Part shown: piece after piece, positions 41,833 through 53,429 of the stretch | Numbering within the stretch: position 1 is the first letter of the stretch | How the letters are laid out: the number at the start of each line of letters is the position of its first letter | Assembly (NCBI RefSeq): GCF_900113415.1 | Contig: NZ_FOPH01000013.1 | Coordinates: 1-64,000, forward strand | Origin: Oribacterium sp. WCC10 | GTDB lineage: Bacteria > Bacillota > Clostridia > Lachnospirales > Lachnospiraceae | Length of the DNA stretch: 64,000 nucleotides | Reading direction: 5' to 3' | Notes under the pieces: model-generated | Databases searched by the model: none | What the model was told of the DNA's origin: nothing | The model's input: only the letters and a program-made list of their open reading frames with translations | Program-made: the position numbers and the translations under genes

Positions 41833-43141
41833 ACGCATTTCTGAATTCAATCAGATTGAAGTTATAATAGTGTGTCGGTCTTCCCTGTCTTACCGACTTA
41901 TCCTGTACATCATTCTCCGTAAGCCTGATGATATTGAGATCAAGAAGCTTGGCAAGAATACGGCTGGCAGATCTCGGCGTGATACCAAGGATGGTAGACA
42001 ACTCATGAGAACTGATGATCTGCTTGTCATTCTGCTCGAACATACTTATAAGCTTAAGGATATTTGTCTCATTGATTCCATTCTCACGAGAGAAGTTAAG
42101 AGCCTTCTCATTGGAATAGTTATACATAAGCTGCGTATCTGAGCTTAACGGACCCGTTACCTTTCCTTCCTCGCCAACAAAAAATGCATCATTTCTTCCG
42201 TATCTGTTGGCCTCCATCAGAGCATGCTCCGCAAAATAACGTGAACGCTCCTTGGAAGAGCTGACACCTGCGCCGATACGGAAAGCAAATCCAAGCTCTT
42301 TCTTCATCTTGAGAAGAATGGGCCTTATTCTGTCGATTTCAAATGTTCCTGTCTCCATACGGGCATGAATCTCAAACTGATTGAAACCCTGTGTGATAGA
42401 AAAATGAACATGATTATCCTTACGATAATCCGCCAGCATTTTATAAACCGTGGCCTCACGATATTCCTGTTCCTCCTGCTCGATGTCCTCACCGAAAGGG
42501 AGTCTGATAAGAATAGTAAGCTCATCCTTTTGCTCAATCTGATTAAGCCTCAACTCGTTCATGGCCGAACGGATAGACTTTACTATCATGTCCTCAGACG
42601 GGAATACAGCGACATACGGAATATGAAGTTCATCCAGACGCTTCAGGTTATTAATTGAACGGGAGAGTATATAGTCGATTTTTCCCTCATCCCAAAGCTT
42701 TTTGGCTGTAGCAGTGATATGCCTGTAATCATAATGAGTGTCCTCAAAGAAATACGGACAGTCTTCCTTTTTTATATAATGTCTTATCCCCATGTAATTA
42801 TTTGTCGAGGTCAGAAAATCACAGAACACACGATTTAAAGGTGTGGCAGGATGCTCTATCTTAAACTGTAAAAGTATAGAAAGTACATCTATAGGCTCGT
42901 ATGCGGTAAATGTACACGGAATTCTGATGTCAGGAAACTTGTTCTTGATATAATGATATCCAAGTTCCCCCGAAAAGAAGATGACATCGCACTTTCCTTT
43001 GCAATCCTGATATATCTCATCGATATCAGTCATCTTCTTATATATATACTTATGAAACTGTACTCCGAAATCATGCTCGGCGATAACCTTATCCACCGGT
43101 TCCAGTGAATGATCCGGACTGACAATAGCTACATTTGTCAT
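41825..43141 (-). CDS. Multi-domain transcriptional regulator (sensor, degenerate GGDEF-like, winged HTH)
   Basis: 438 residues. Residues ~1-190 resemble a PrpR-N-type receiver/sensor (VAIVSPDHSLEPVDKVIAEH, VIFFSGELGYHYIKN). The middle (~205-330) has the GGDEF-like fold order ending in RIGAGVSSSKERSRYFAEHA but lacks a GGDEF motif. The C-terminus (~350-435) is a winged HTH (SSHELSTILGITPRSASRIL; VRQGRPTHYYNF). This fits a DNA-binding regulator sensing a small molecule. GGAG precedes the ATG. Its start lies opposite the ftsK promoter region, where a perfect palindrome (43312-43325) could be its site. Confidence 0.6.
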   Translation of the reverse strand: MTNVAIVSPDHSLEPVDKVIAEHDFGVQFHKYIYKKMTDIDEIYQDCKGKCDVIFFSGELGYHYIKNKFPDIRIPCTFTAYEPIDVLSILLQFKIEHPATPLNRVFCDFLTSTNNYMGIRHYIKKEDCPYFFEDTHYDYRHITATAKKLWDEGKIDYILSRSINNLKRLDELHIPYVAVFPSEDMIVKSIRSAMNELRLNQIEQKDELTILIRLPFGEDIEQEEQEYREATVYKMLADYRKDNHVHFSITQGFNQFEIHARMETGTFEIDRIRPILLKMKKELGFAFRIGAGVSSSKERSRYFAEHALMEANRYGRNDAFFVGEEGKVTGPLSSDTQLMYNYSNEKALNFSRENGINETNILKLISMFEQNDKQIISSHELSTILGITPRSASRILAKLLDLNIIRLTENDVQDKSVRQGRPTHYYNFNLIEFRNALM

Positions 43142-43311
43142 AAAAACTCCATTCCGTCATTAAAGACGAATCATAATACATTTGATATGTCCTCCCAAAC
43201 CCTGCCTGATATGTAAAGAATACTCAGACCCCCGTGTCATCACAGGAAAAACAGACACAAAGAAGCTCTGATCATATCTTCATTTTACAAAGCTTTAATT
43301 TTAGGACATAA

Positions 43312-43325
43312 GACATTTATGTCTT
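43312..43325. promoter_or_regulatory. Palindrome in the divergent regulator/ftsK spacer
   Basis: AGACATTTATGTCT is a perfect 14-bp palindrome; GACATAA immediately before it repeats a half-site. The 43142-43519 spacer has no gene; TATAAT (43476-43481) is a possible -10 for ftsK. Confidence 0.4.
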
Positions 43326-43519
43326 TAAACGTAGGGTAGCACCCGCTATTTTTAAAGTCAAACAAAACATGTTCAATTTTCCTAAATCAACGGTGGTTCC
43401 TTGTATACACGATGACATTTTTCATCAAAATAGAACGTAAGTTTATAGGATATGGATTTTATGAGGCAGATGGTCTATAATGTAGTGGTTATATTTTGCA
43501 ATTTTTTAAGGTGGAACAA

Positions 43520-46500
43520 ATGGCTAGACCAAAAGGCAGTAAAAATAAAACAAAAAAGGGACAGGCAGCAAGAAGCCGCTCTAAAAAAAGCACTTACGAT
43601 GCACCCATGATGGGAGATGAAGTTGCTATCATTATCACATTTGCAATTTCAGCATTTTTATTTTTATCAAATTTAGGACTTTGCGGACCCATAGGCATGA
43701 TTTTAAAAAGCATCCAGCTGGGTCTTTTCGGTATTGTAGGATTCCTTTTCCCTATAGTATTAAGCTTTGTAGTTGTATTCATTTTATCCAATCTGGATAA
43801 TCCATACGCAACATTTCGCATGACCACGGCTTTGTTCATGCTGATTTTTATTTCAGCTATACTTCAGCTCACTCTGGGCGGCGGTGTCAACAACATGGGA
43901 CTTGGTGACTTCTATAAAGAAGGTGCCGAACTCGGCTCCGGAGGAGGCGTCATCGGCGGTGCCCTTGCCATGGTGCTCTACACTATCACAGGCAAGGTGG
44001 GGTCTATGCTCATCCTTCTCGCGGCATGCTTTATATGTCTCATTTACATCACAGGCAAGCCTCTCGCAAGGATGCTTGCCGAGAGTTCAAGTGTTGCCGC
44101 ACTTCGCGCCAGAGATCGTGCAAGAGAAGATTGGAACAATGTCACTACATCCGCACGTATTCATAGAGAAGAAAGAAGACTCGCAAGAGAAGCAGCACAA
44201 CGTGAACAGGCAGAAAAGCAGGTTGACTTCGCTTTGAAAGAGCCGGTTGTGCCTGAAGCCATCACAGATACAGCGGCTGATACCGCATATCTTGCGGCTG
44301 AAGGACCGTTTTTACCGGATCCGGCACCGGCATCAGAGCCCAAAACCGATCCGGGACGTATTCTCGGACCGGATGAATACGCAGAAAACACAGTTGAACT
44401 TCCTTTGAATGTAAGACATACTCCTGTAACTCTTGTAGATCCGACAACATTGCCAAGACCACAGGTGGTTGCGACTAATTCAGATTCTTCTGCCAAAACT
44501 TCTGCAAATGCTTCATACAGCGTAGAAGAGACATCGACTTCATCTGCGCTGCCAGAAGTTGACACAACTTCCACGGATAACGGATATGATGCCGTAGAAG
44601 CCGCATTGAATGCTGCATTTGACCGTATGACTGTCAGCACACCATCAGCACAGTCTGAAAATTATTCCGGTATTTCGGAGGACTCCTATGCTGAGGTTGA
44701 TTACGATGATTCTATGATTCAGGCTGAAGAAGATACTGTGGCAGAATCATCAGATTCATTCGATGATTACAACAGCGAAGATGAATCGAATACATCGTCA
44801 TATGAAACTCCATTAACTGACGGCGGCTCTTCATCCTATGAAGATATGCCCGGTGCAGAAGACTATTCCGAAAACGGATTCTCTGACGAGGACATTATCA
44901 TCAATGAGCTTCCTCCTATCACTCCGATGGAAGAGGAGAGTAGTGATGTTTCTTCTTATACAGAAGACTCATTCGCAGAGGATTCCGAAGTAACACTTCG
45001 TTCAAACGGAACAGCAGTTATAGGCAGAGGCGATATGGAACAGGGTACACGTCGCATTGTGGCCTCAAACGGTCAGGTCATTGAGGCCGATGTTGAACCT
45101 GTAACAAAGAAAATCGAAACTCAGCTTGATCGTGAAAAGCGTGAAAACACTCCAACAGAAGCAGACAACAGAAAGGTTGAACAGGAGATAAAAGAGAAAA
45201 AGCCTCAGAAGCCTTATGTCATTCCTCCTCTAAGCCTGCTTTCATCAGGAGGTAATCAGGATGTGGATTTCAGAGATGAGATTCGCCAGAATGCCGTAAT
45301 TCTTCAGGAAACACTGAAGAGTTTCGACATTGAGGTAAAAATCACAGACATTTCTGTCGGACCTTCCGTTACACGATATGAGATCCAACCGGACATTGGT
45401 GTTAAAGTTTCAAAGATCGTTTCTCTTACAGACGATATCAAGATGAGACTTGCGGCTACGGATATACGTATTGAAGCACCAATACCGGGAAAGTCCGCAG
45501 TCGGAATAGAAGTTCCCAACAAGCACAGCTCTGTAGTACATCTTGGCGATGTGCTCAGGAGTACTGAATTCGGAGATGCTAAATCAAAAATTGCCTTTGG
45601 CGTGGGCAAAGACATTTCCGGAAAAATCATCGTTACAGATATCGCAAAGATGCCACATCTTCTTATCGCAGGATCAACAGGTTCAGGTAAGTCTGTTTGC
45701 ATAAACACACTTATCATGTCCATGCTCTTCAAGTACAAGCCGGAAGAGCTTCGTATGATCATGGTTGATCCAAAGGTTGTTGAGCTCAGCGTCTATAACG
45801 GAATACCTCACCTTCTCATCCCTGTTGTAGTGGATCCGAAGAAAGCTGCCGCTGCACTTAACTGGGCAGTAGCAGAGATGACAGACAGATATAAGAAATT
45901 TGCCGAAACAGGTTCAAGAGACCTGAAGGGCTATAACGAAAAAATCGAAAGAATCATCAATGATCCTGAAATTCCGGAAGACCAGAAACCTGAAAAGCTC
46001 CCTCAGATCGTCATCATCATCGACGAGCTGGCTGACCTTATGATGGTTTCAAGCCAGGAGGTCGAGGATGCAATATGTCGTATCGCACAGCTTGCCCGTG
46101 CAGCAGGTATGCATCTTGTTATCGCAACCCAGCGTCCTACCGTTAATGTCATCACCGGACTTATCAAGGCCAATGTACCAAGCCGTATAGCATTTGCTGT
46201 ATCTTCAGGTACCGATTCACGTACCATCATAGACATGAATGGTGCCGAAAAACTTCTTGGTAAGGGTGATATGTTGTTCTTCCCTCAGGGAATTCCTAAG
46301 CCGATACGTGTGCAGGGTGCATTTGTATCAGATCAGGAAGTAAGTGCTGTTACTGATTTCATCAAGAAAACAATGGGTGACATACAGTATAGTGAAGATA
46401 TCCAGGCTCAGGTACAGTCAGGCGGCGGCTCTTCCATGCCGGGCGCCGGCCAGAGTGATATAGATGATCTTTTCCGTGATGCCGGTCAGCTTATCATAGA

Positions 46501-46672
46501 AACCGATAAGGCATCCATCGGTATGCTTCAGCGTAAGTTCCGCATCGGTTTCAACAGAGCTGCCAGAATCATGGATCAGCTTGCCGATGCCAATGTTGTA
46601 GGCCCTGAAGAGGGCACCAAGCCTCGTAAGATCCTTATGAGTCTTGATGAGTTTAATTCCTTGTTTTCATAG
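43520..46672 (+). CDS. ftsK: FtsK/SpoIIIE DNA translocase
   Basis: 1050 residues from the ATG at 43520, with AAGGTGG upstream; TTG at 43496 is weaker. A basic N-terminus is followed by four membrane segments (~36-175), a long acidic Ser/Glu/Asp linker (~210-560), and the motor: Walker A GSTGSGKS (from 718), Walker [14 protein letters not shown], and the RecA-like [20 protein letters not shown]. The C-terminal gamma winged helix ([20 protein letters not shown]) reads the KOPS-type DNA signals. It pumps chromosomal DNA through the division septum or spore septum. Confidence 0.95.
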   Translation: MARPKGSKNKTKKGQAARSRSKKSTYDAPMMGDEVAIIITFAISAFLFLSNLGLCGPIGMILKSIQLGLFGIVGFLFPIVLSFVVVFILSNLDNPYATFRMTTALFMLIFISAILQLTLGGGVNNMGLGDFYKEGAELGSGGGVIGGALAMVLYTITGKVGSMLILLAACFICLIYITGKPLARMLAESSSVAALRARDRAREDWNNVTTSARIHREERRLAREAAQREQAEKQVDFALKEPVVPEAITDTAADTAYLAAEGPFLPDPAPASEPKTDPGRILGPDEYAENTVELPLNVRHTPVTLVDPTTLPRPQVVATNSDSSAKTSANASYSVEETSTSSALPEVDTTSTDNGYDAVEAALNAAFDRMTVSTPSAQSENYSGISEDSYAEVDYDDSMIQAEEDTVAESSDSFDDYNSEDESNTSSYETPLTDGGSSSYEDMPGAEDYSENGFSDEDIIINELPPITPMEEESSDVSSYTEDSFAEDSEVTLRSNGTAVIGRGDMEQGTRRIVASNGQVIEADVEPVTKKIETQLDREKRENTPTEADNRKVEQEIKEKKPQKPYVIPPLSLLSSGGNQDVDFRDEIRQNAVILQETLKSFDIEVKITDISVGPSVTRYEIQPDIGVKVSKIVSLTDDIKMRLAATDIRIEAPIPGKSAVGIEVPNKHSSVVHLGDVLRSTEFGDAKSKIAFGVGKDISGKIIVTDIAKMPHLLIAGSTGSGKSVCINTLIMSMLFKYKPEELRMIMVDPKVVELSVYNGIPHLLIPVVVDPKKAAAALNWAVAEMTDRYKKFAETGSRDLKGYNEKIERIINDPEIPEDQKPEKLPQIVIIIDELADLMMVSSQEVEDAICRIAQLARAAGMHLVIATQRPTVNVITGLIKANVPSRIAFAVSSGTDSRTIIDMNGAEKLLGKGDMLFFPQGIPKPIRVQGAFVSDQEVSAVTDFIKKTMGDIQYSEDIQAQVQSGGGSSMPGAGQSDIDDLFRDAGQLIIETDKASIGMLQRKFRIGFNRAARIMDQLADANVVGPEEGTKPRKILMSLDEFNSLFS

Positions 46673-46736
46673 GATTTAATCCTTTGAATATATGTTTTGT
46701 TGTCTACTTTTACTACTGAGGAGAAAGAGGTAAAAA

Positions 46737-48404
46737 ATGAAGTCTGATATTGAAATTGCACAGCAGGCCACTATGGAACGAATCACTGACGTAGCTGCAA
46801 GATACGGCATCGATAACGATGACCTTGAGCAGTACGGAAAGTATAAGGCAAAACTGAGCGATGAGCTTTGGACAAAGATCAAGAACCGTCCAAACGGTAA
46901 ACTTGTCCTTGTAACAGCCATCAATCCTACACCTGCCGGAGAAGGAAAAACCACAACCTCCATCGGCCTTTCTGACGCTCTCAATTATGTCGGCAAAAAA
47001 ACTGTTGTAGCATTGAGAGAGCCGTCTCTCGGACCTTGCTTCGGCATAAAGGGTGGTGCTGCAGGCGGCGGATATGCCCAGGTAGTTCCAATGGAAGACC
47101 TCAACCTTCACTTCACAGGAGATTTTCATGCCATAACAAGTGCCAACAATCTCCTTGCGGCACTTCTCGACAATCATATTCAGCAGGGCAATGAACTTCG
47201 CATCGATCTCAAGAACATAAACTGGAAGAGATGTGAGGATATGAATGATCGTCAGCTTCGTAACATCGTTATCGGTATGGGCAAGAAAACAGACGGTGTT
47301 GTCAGAGAGGATCACTTCGTCATCACAGTCGCATCCGAGATCATGGCTGTTCTCTGCCTTGCAGATGACATGGATGACCTTAAGAAACGTCTTGCACGTA
47401 TCATCGTTGCCTACGACGTAGACGGAAAGCCTGTCACAGCCGATGACCTAAAGGCCACAGGTTCCATGGCAGCTCTCCTGAAGGATGCCATCAAGCCCAA
47501 TATCATTCAGACTCTTGAGCACAACATGGCCATCGTTCACGGAGGACCTTTCGCAAATATCGCTCATGGATGCAACTCTGTTCAGGCAACAAGATTTGCT
47601 CTTAAGCTCGGCGATATTGCTGTTACGGAAGCAGGCTTCGGTGCTGACCTCGGTGCTGAAAAGTTCTTCGATATCAAGTGCCAGATGGCCGGATTCAAGC
47701 CGGATGCTGTAGTACTTGTTGCAACAGTAAGAGCACTCAAGTATAACGGCGGTGTTCCAAAGGCTGAGCTTGGATCAGAGAATCTTGATGCTTTAAAGAA
47801 GGGTATCGTCAACCTCGAAAAGCATATTGAAAACCTTCAGACTTACGGTGTTCCTGTAGTAGTTGCCATCAACCAGTTTGCATCCGACACTGATGCCGAA
47901 CTCGGTTTTGTAGAGAACTTCTGTCGTGAAAAGGGCGCAGACTTTGCTCTCTCAAAGGTTCACGGAGAAGGCGGCAAGGGCGGTGTAGAGCTTGCCAATA
48001 CAGTCATCAGAACACTTGAGACAAAAGAGTCACATTTCACACCTGTACAGAATCTTTCAGATTCTCTCTACGACAAGATCAATGCAGTTGCCACAAAAAT
48101 CTATGGCGCCGATGGTGTAGATTTCGACTCAAAAGCAAAGAAGTCGATCGACCGTCTCACAGAACTTGGTTTCGGCAATGTTCCTGTTTGTATGGCAAAG
48201 ACCCAGTACAGCTTAAGTGATGATCCTAAGAAGCTTGGCAGACCTTCCGGTTTCCGTATCACCGTAAGAGACGTATATGTTTCAGCAGGTGCGGGATTCA
48301 TCGTATGTCTCACAGGTGACATCATGACCATGCCGGGTCTTCCCAAGAAGCCAGCTGCCTTTGACATTGATGTTGTAGACGGCAAGATCGTTGGATTATT
48401 CTGA
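46737..48404 (+). CDS. fhs: Formate-tetrahydrofolate ligase
   Basis: 555 residues, full length. It makes 10-formyl-THF from formate, THF and ATP. The P-loop [38 protein letters not shown] and [17 protein letters not shown] are the family's conserved blocks. GAGGAGAAAGAGG precedes the ATG. 10-formyl-THF is also the substrate of the fmt gene 6 kb downstream. Confidence 0.97.
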   Translation: MKSDIEIAQQATMERITDVAARYGIDNDDLEQYGKYKAKLSDELWTKIKNRPNGKLVLVTAINPTPAGEGKTTTSIGLSDALNYVGKKTVVALREPSLGPCFGIKGGAAGGGYAQVVPMEDLNLHFTGDFHAITSANNLLAALLDNHIQQGNELRIDLKNINWKRCEDMNDRQLRNIVIGMGKKTDGVVREDHFVITVASEIMAVLCLADDMDDLKKRLARIIVAYDVDGKPVTADDLKATGSMAALLKDAIKPNIIQTLEHNMAIVHGGPFANIAHGCNSVQATRFALKLGDIAVTEAGFGADLGAEKFFDIKCQMAGFKPDAVVLVATVRALKYNGGVPKAELGSENLDALKKGIVNLEKHIENLQTYGVPVVVAINQFASDTDAELGFVENFCREKGADFALSKVHGEGGKGGVELANTVIRTLETKESHFTPVQNLSDSLYDKINAVATKIYGADGVDFDSKAKKSIDRLTELGFGNVPVCMAKTQYSLSDDPKKLGRPSGFRITVRDVYVSAGAGFIVCLTGDIMTMPGLPKKPAAFDIDVVDGKIVGLF

Positions 48405-48422
48405 TTAAAACAATGTATACAT

Positions 48423-48456
48423 ATAGCCGGTCAATGATTCACCGGCTATACATTTA
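48423..48456 (+). terminator. fhs terminator
   Basis: ATAGCCGGT ... ACCGGCTAT with a moderately T-rich tail. Confidence 0.65.
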
Positions 48457-48515
48457 TTTCACGTATGAATGAATCAGTGCACTATATTATTCATTAAAAA
48501 GAAAGCGTTATTATC

Positions 48516-50009
48516 ATGGCTAAATTTTCAGAGTGGCTTACAGACCTTAAGTACGAAACAGTTCACGGAGATCCTTCATCATGTGAAGTGAACGAAGTCG
48601 TTTTTGACTCACGTAAGGCTTCATGTGACACAATATTTGTGTGCATGAAAGGTTCCAATGTTGATTCTCATCAATACATTCCTGATGTTATTTCAAAGGG
48701 TTGCATTTCTATAGTTGTAGAAGAGGAAGCATCCTCTCTCCCTGTAGATATTTCCGAAATCAATGATGACATCACTATCATTAAAGTGGAAAATGCACGA
48801 GAAGCCCTTGCTAAGATCAGCGCTGCACGATTCGGTTATCCTTCAAAGGAGCTTTGTGTCATTGCCATAACCGGCACAAAAGGAAAAACCACAACCGCTC
48901 ACATGATCCAGCAGGTTCTCACATCTGCCGGCAAAAAAGCAGGATGTATCGGAACCACCGGAGTCGAATACCTGGGCAATCACATCCCAACCAAGAATAC
49001 AACTCCGGAGTCCTATGATCTCCAGCATTATTTCCGCGATATGGTTGATGCAGGATGTGAATATGTGGTTATGGAAGCGTCTTCACAGGCATTCAAACTC
49101 CACAGAGTAGATGCCATAACCTTTGATTACGGTATTTTCACCAATATCGAGCCTGACCATATCGGTCCGAATGAGCACAAGGATTTCGAAGAGTATAAGT
49201 TCTTCAAGAGCTGCATCTTCAGACAGTCAAAGGTCGGTATCATCAATCTTGACGCTGACTATGCTGACGAGCTTATATCTGAAGCGCCATGCAAAATGTA
49301 CAGTTTCGCTATAAACAGGACGGCAGATTTCATGGCAGAGCATATCGCACCTGTGACACATTCTGATTTTGTGGGAACAGAATTCAATGTTATCGGCCAT
49401 ACAGAGCTTTCCGTACTCCTCAATCTTCCAGGAAAGTACAATGTCTACAATGCCATGGCAGCCATTTCCTGCCTTACACTTGCAGGCATAAAGCCAGAAG
49501 CCATCCTTCATGCCCTTCGAAGGATTCATGTTGACGGAAGAACTGAGGTTGTATTCAAAAATGACACCATGTCTGTTCTCGTGGACTATGCCCATAATGA
49601 AATGGCTATGGAAAACCTCCTTAGTACATTGAGAGAGTATCAGCCCAAGCGACTCGTTGTCGTATTCGGCTGTGGAGGAAACAGGGCAAAGGACAGAAGA
49701 TACGGTATGGGCAAAGCTGCTGCAGAGTTTGCAGATCTTAGTATCCTTACCGCTGACAATTCCCGTTTCGAAGAGACCGAAGATATCATAAACGACATCA
49801 AATCGACCCTGGTTCCTGCCGGAGGAAAGTTCATAGAGATTCCTGATCGTCGTGAAGCCATAGAGTTCGCTATGACTCATGCTGAGGCAGGGGATATGAT
49901 CGCTGTTATCGGAAAGGGTCACGAGGATTATCAGGAGGTTAAGGGTGTCCGCACACACTTCCTTGACAGTGAAGTAATTCAGGAGACAGCAAAAAAGTAC
50001 AATCTTTGA
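48516..50009 (+). CDS. murE: UDP-MurNAc-tripeptide synthetase MurE, meso-DAP type
   Basis: 497 residues. It adds the third residue to UDP-MurNAc-L-Ala-D-Glu. The ATP-binding TGTKGKTTTAHMI, the lysine region MEASSQAFKLHRV and VDYAHNEMAMENLL are conserved. The amino-acid-selecting motif reads DNSRFE, like the DNPR of meso-diaminopimelate enzymes rather than the lysine type. It overlaps the potential upstream start of murF and runs in the same direction. Confidence 0.95.
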   Translation: MAKFSEWLTDLKYETVHGDPSSCEVNEVVFDSRKASCDTIFVCMKGSNVDSHQYIPDVISKGCISIVVEEEASSLPVDISEINDDITIIKVENAREALAKISAARFGYPSKELCVIAITGTKGKTTTAHMIQQVLTSAGKKAGCIGTTGVEYLGNHIPTKNTTPESYDLQHYFRDMVDAGCEYVVMEASSQAFKLHRVDAITFDYGIFTNIEPDHIGPNEHKDFEEYKFFKSCIFRQSKVGIINLDADYADELISEAPCKMYSFAINRTADFMAEHIAPVTHSDFVGTEFNVIGHTELSVLLNLPGKYNVYNAMAAISCLTLAGIKPEAILHALRRIHVDGRTEVVFKNDTMSVLVDYAHNEMAMENLLSTLREYQPKRLVVVFGCGGNRAKDRRYGMGKAAAEFADLSILTADNSRFEETEDIINDIKSTLVPAGGKFIEIPDRREAIEFAMTHAEAGDMIAVIGKGHEDYQEVKGVRTHFLDSEVIQETAKKYNL

Positions 50010-50059
50010 CCGCCTTCCGATCATCAAATTTATCAATAAGTACAAGAGGACATAAGGAT

Positions 50060-51400
50060 ATGAATACCGCAGATAAAAGTTTTGGTTTTACAGATGAAGG
50101 AATCGAAGAGATAGTTTTGGATTCCAGAAAAAAGATGCACAATGCATTGTTTGTTCCTATCGTAGGCGAGAGAAGTGATGGTCACGATTATATAGATATG
50201 GCCATAGCTAACGGTGCTGTTGCAGTCTTAAGTTCCAGAGATACCGAGGCTCTGCAGGAAAAATATCCTAATGTAAAGTTTTACAGGGTTCCTGATACTA
50301 AAGCCGCTCTCCAGGAGATCGGCTACATGGAACGTCTCAAGTTCAGCGGCAAAGTAGTGGGTGTGACAGGTTCTGTCGGAAAAACCACCACCAGAAATAT
50401 GATCGCCACAGCGCTCAGTGCAGGGATGAAAGTATTTCAGACTGCCGGAAATGCCAACTCACAGGTAGGCGTTCCCATTACCATGTTTCAGATGGCACGT
50501 TCCTGTGCTGATATTGCAGTTATCGAGCTTGGTATGTCCGAGCCCGGTGAGATGACAAAGATTGCCCGGATCGCATGTGTGGATATCGCAGTCATTACCA
50601 ATATCGGAATCGCTCATATAGAGTACCTTAAGACTCAGGAGAACATTCTTCGTGAAAAGCTTCATATACTTGACGGAGCCTCCGGTCAGGCAGTTCTTTA
50701 TATCAACTCAAAGGACGCCATCCTCAGAGAACTGAGCATTGAAAAGATTCATGAATTCGGTATTGCAGAAGATACTTCACTGGTTATAAAGAGCTATTCA
50801 CCTGATGATTATGCCCTCACACTTATCACAAAGGGTGACCACATGCTTCAGAATGCTTCTGCCGCCATGCATATTTGTGAAGATAATGATGTTGATTTGG
50901 ATGGCGCAAAAGCAAAGCTTGAGTCATTTACAGGCGTAGCAGGTCGCGGAGAAACCTTCCGTACCGAAAAGGGCGTGCTCATCATCGATGATGCATACAA
51001 TGCTTCACCTGTTTCTATGAAAGCAGGACTTGATACCCTTTCTCAGCTCGAGGGTTCAAGAAAGATCGCAGTTCTCGCTGATATGCTGGAACTTGGCGAG
51101 AAAACTCTCGACTATCATCGTGAAGTTGGAACATACATTGCAACACTTCCTATAGATGTTGTATTCCTCTATGGTGAAAAAGCCGCAAGCATCGGCGCCG
51201 GAATCAATGCCGCATTCGATATGTCCGACAAAGACTCCGGAAAGAGTCGAAAGCCGACCATAGAGTATTTTAATGATTTCACTGAGCTTAACAATACAAT
51301 CCGTTCTGTAGCAAAGGATGGCGATGTTATTCTGTTTAAGGGCTCTAACAGTATGAAGCTGTCTGAAATCGTTAATACCTTTAAGCAGGAAAAGATTTAA
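50060..51400 (+). CDS. murF: UDP-MurNAc-tripeptide-D-Ala-D-Ala ligase MurF
   Basis: 446 residues from the ATG at 50060 (AAGGAT upstream); TTG at 50006 would overlap murE and add 18 residues with no family similarity. It adds D-Ala-D-Ala to finish the cytoplasmic peptidoglycan precursor. ATP site GVTGSVGKTTTRNMI, AGNANSQVGVPITMF, IDDAYNASPVSMKAGLDTL and FKGSNSMKLSEIV are conserved. The N-terminal domain is about 15 residues shorter before the DSR motif than in most MurF. Its stop overlaps the priA start (TAATG). Confidence 0.93.
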   Translation: MNTADKSFGFTDEGIEEIVLDSRKKMHNALFVPIVGERSDGHDYIDMAIANGAVAVLSSRDTEALQEKYPNVKFYRVPDTKAALQEIGYMERLKFSGKVVGVTGSVGKTTTRNMIATALSAGMKVFQTAGNANSQVGVPITMFQMARSCADIAVIELGMSEPGEMTKIARIACVDIAVITNIGIAHIEYLKTQENILREKLHILDGASGQAVLYINSKDAILRELSIEKIHEFGIAEDTSLVIKSYSPDDYALTLITKGDHMLQNASAAMHICEDNDVDLDGAKAKLESFTGVAGRGETFRTEKGVLIIDDAYNASPVSMKAGLDTLSQLEGSRKIAVLADMLELGEKTLDYHREVGTYIATLPIDVVFLYGEKAASIGAGINAAFDMSDKDSGKSRKPTIEYFNDFTELNNTIRSVAKDGDVILFKGSNSMKLSEIVNTFKQEKI

Positions 51401-53415
51401 TGTACGCACAGATAATTATTGATATAACAAGTGATGCTTTGGACAAGGCATATACATATCGCATTCCGGATGGAATGGAAGTACACACAGGGGATAGAGT
51501 TTCTATCCCTTTTGGTATTTCTAATGCCATAAAAACCGGTTACGTCATCGGACTGACTGATCAGGTGGACTATGACCCGGCAAAAGTAAAAGAAATTAAT
51601 AGCGTTATGCACGATGCCATATCTGTAAAAGAGCAGCTCATACATCTGGCATCATGGATGTCTTCAGAATACGGAACAACATTAAATCAATGCCTTAAGA
51701 CAGTACTTCCCGTAAAACGTGCGGTCAGAAAAAACTCAAGACGTATAGATCCGCTCCTTAGGTATGCATCAGAAAAGGATGAATATCATGAGCTGAACGA
51801 AGAACAACAGGCCGCCGCGGATACCATCATTTCCGGTTTCAGACGCTGCATATCAGGCACGGCCGGAGAAACTCCACGCTACCTTCTTAACGGAATAACA
51901 GGTTCCGGAAAGACCGAGGTTTATCTACATGTTATGGAACAGGTCATAAAAGCCGGATACAAAGTCATCATGCTTATTCCGGAAATATCTCTGACCTACC
52001 AGACTGTCATCAGAGTCTCAACCCGTTTCCGGGGAAAAGTTGCGATTCTTAACTCCAGGATGAGTACAGGGGAACGTTATGAGCAGTATATGAAGTGTGA
52101 AAGCGGAGAGGTAGACATACTTATAGGTCCGCGTTCTGCAGTATTTGCACCTTTCGAGAAGCTCGGCATGATAATCATGGACGAGGAACACGAGGGTGCT
52201 TATAAAGCAGAAACGGCTCCACGCTACGAAACAAGGGATGTAGCTTATCACAGGGCAAAGCAAAGTCATTGTCCCGTTCTTTACGGTTCAGCCACACCTT
52301 CAGTTCACATATACACTAAAGCTCTTCAGGGGGAGATATCTCTATTAGAACTGCACCGTCGTGCAAAATCAGGTTCAAGTCTGGCCGCAACAGAGATCAT
52401 AGATCTGAGGGCAGAACTTGAAAAAGGAAACAGAAGTATATTTTCTGACAGACTTTACGAACTCATCACAGACAGACTGAACAAACATGAGCAGATCATG
52501 CTATTCATGAATCGCCGTGGCTACAGCAGCTTTGTATCCTGCAGAAGCTGCGGTCAGGCAATCAGATGCCCCCATTGTGACGTATCCCTGACACTGCACA
52601 GAGACGGTACTATGAGATGCCACTACTGTGGTTATGAAATTCCTGTTATGAAGAAGTGTCCAACCTGTGGAAGTCCTTATCTTGCCCCCTTCGGTTTCGG
52701 AACCGAAAAACTGGAGAGTCACGTAAAGAAGACATTTCCCAATGCTTCTGTACTTCGTATGGATGCCGACACAACAAAGAACAAGGGCGGACATGAAAAG
52801 ATACTTGAACAGTTCAGGAATCATAATGCTGACATACTTATAGGTACACAGATGATTGTTAAGGGACACGACTTCCCGGATGTTACACTTGTGGGACTCA
52901 TAGCCGCAGATCTCAGCCTGTCTGCACCTGACTTTCACGCATCGGAAAAAACTTTTCAGCTCATAACCCAGGCGGCAGGAAGAGCAGGACGAGACAAAGG
53001 AGCCGGTAATGTCATCATTCAGACTTATCAGCCGGATCACTACGCCATCGTTCTGTCAAGTGCACAGAACTATAAACTTTTCTATGAAAAGGAGATAGCA
53101 TTCCGCAAACTTATGGGGTATCCGCCCGTAGAATATCTCATGACCATACAGCTATTATCAAAGGATGAAGATATGCTCGACATGATAAGTAAATCGGCAT
53201 CCGAACCCTTCAAGGCGGATTGTACTGAAGCAAATGCAGAATTCATAGGTCCGCTTAACGCAAGCGTCTATAAGGTGAATGACATATACAGAAAAATCGT
53301 GTATATTAAACATCCTGAGCATGATATAATTATTCAGCTAAGAGACAAGTTCACAGCACACGTAAGAAGCGTGGATAAACGCGGCTTTGTGATGCTTAAT
53401 TACGACATACAATAG
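51400..53415 (+). CDS. priA: Primosomal helicase PriA
   Basis: 671 residues, somewhat short for PriA. It reloads the replicative helicase at stalled forks. Motifs: Walker A GITGSGKT (165-172), DEEH (261-264), the zinc site with CRSCGQAIRCPHCDVSL, MRCHYCGYE and KKCPTCGSPY (eight Cys), and the helicase motif QAAGRAGRDKGAGNVIIQTY. It starts in the murF stop and is followed by def 14 bases later. Confidence 0.95.
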   Translation: MYAQIIIDITSDALDKAYTYRIPDGMEVHTGDRVSIPFGISNAIKTGYVIGLTDQVDYDPAKVKEINSVMHDAISVKEQLIHLASWMSSEYGTTLNQCLKTVLPVKRAVRKNSRRIDPLLRYASEKDEYHELNEEQQAAADTIISGFRRCISGTAGETPRYLLNGITGSGKTEVYLHVMEQVIKAGYKVIMLIPEISLTYQTVIRVSTRFRGKVAILNSRMSTGERYEQYMKCESGEVDILIGPRSAVFAPFEKLGMIIMDEEHEGAYKAETAPRYETRDVAYHRAKQSHCPVLYGSATPSVHIYTKALQGEISLLELHRRAKSGSSLAATEIIDLRAELEKGNRSIFSDRLYELITDRLNKHEQIMLFMNRRGYSSFVSCRSCGQAIRCPHCDVSLTLHRDGTMRCHYCGYEIPVMKKCPTCGSPYLAPFGFGTEKLESHVKKTFPNASVLRMDADTTKNKGGHEKILEQFRNHNADILIGTQMIVKGHDFPDVTLVGLIAADLSLSAPDFHASEKTFQLITQAAGRAGRDKGAGNVIIQTYQPDHYAIVLSSAQNYKLFYEKEIAFRKLMGYPPVEYLMTIQLLSKDEDMLDMISKSASEPFKADCTEANAEFIGPLNASVYKVNDIYRKIVYIKHPEHDIIIQLRDKFTAHVRSVDKRGFVMLNYDIQ

Positions 53416-53429
53416 AATGGAGTTTAAAT

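Noticed and set aside
50006-50059. Extended murF start overlapping murE
   Set aside because: The added residues have no MurF similarity and the ATG at 50060 has an AAGGAT site.
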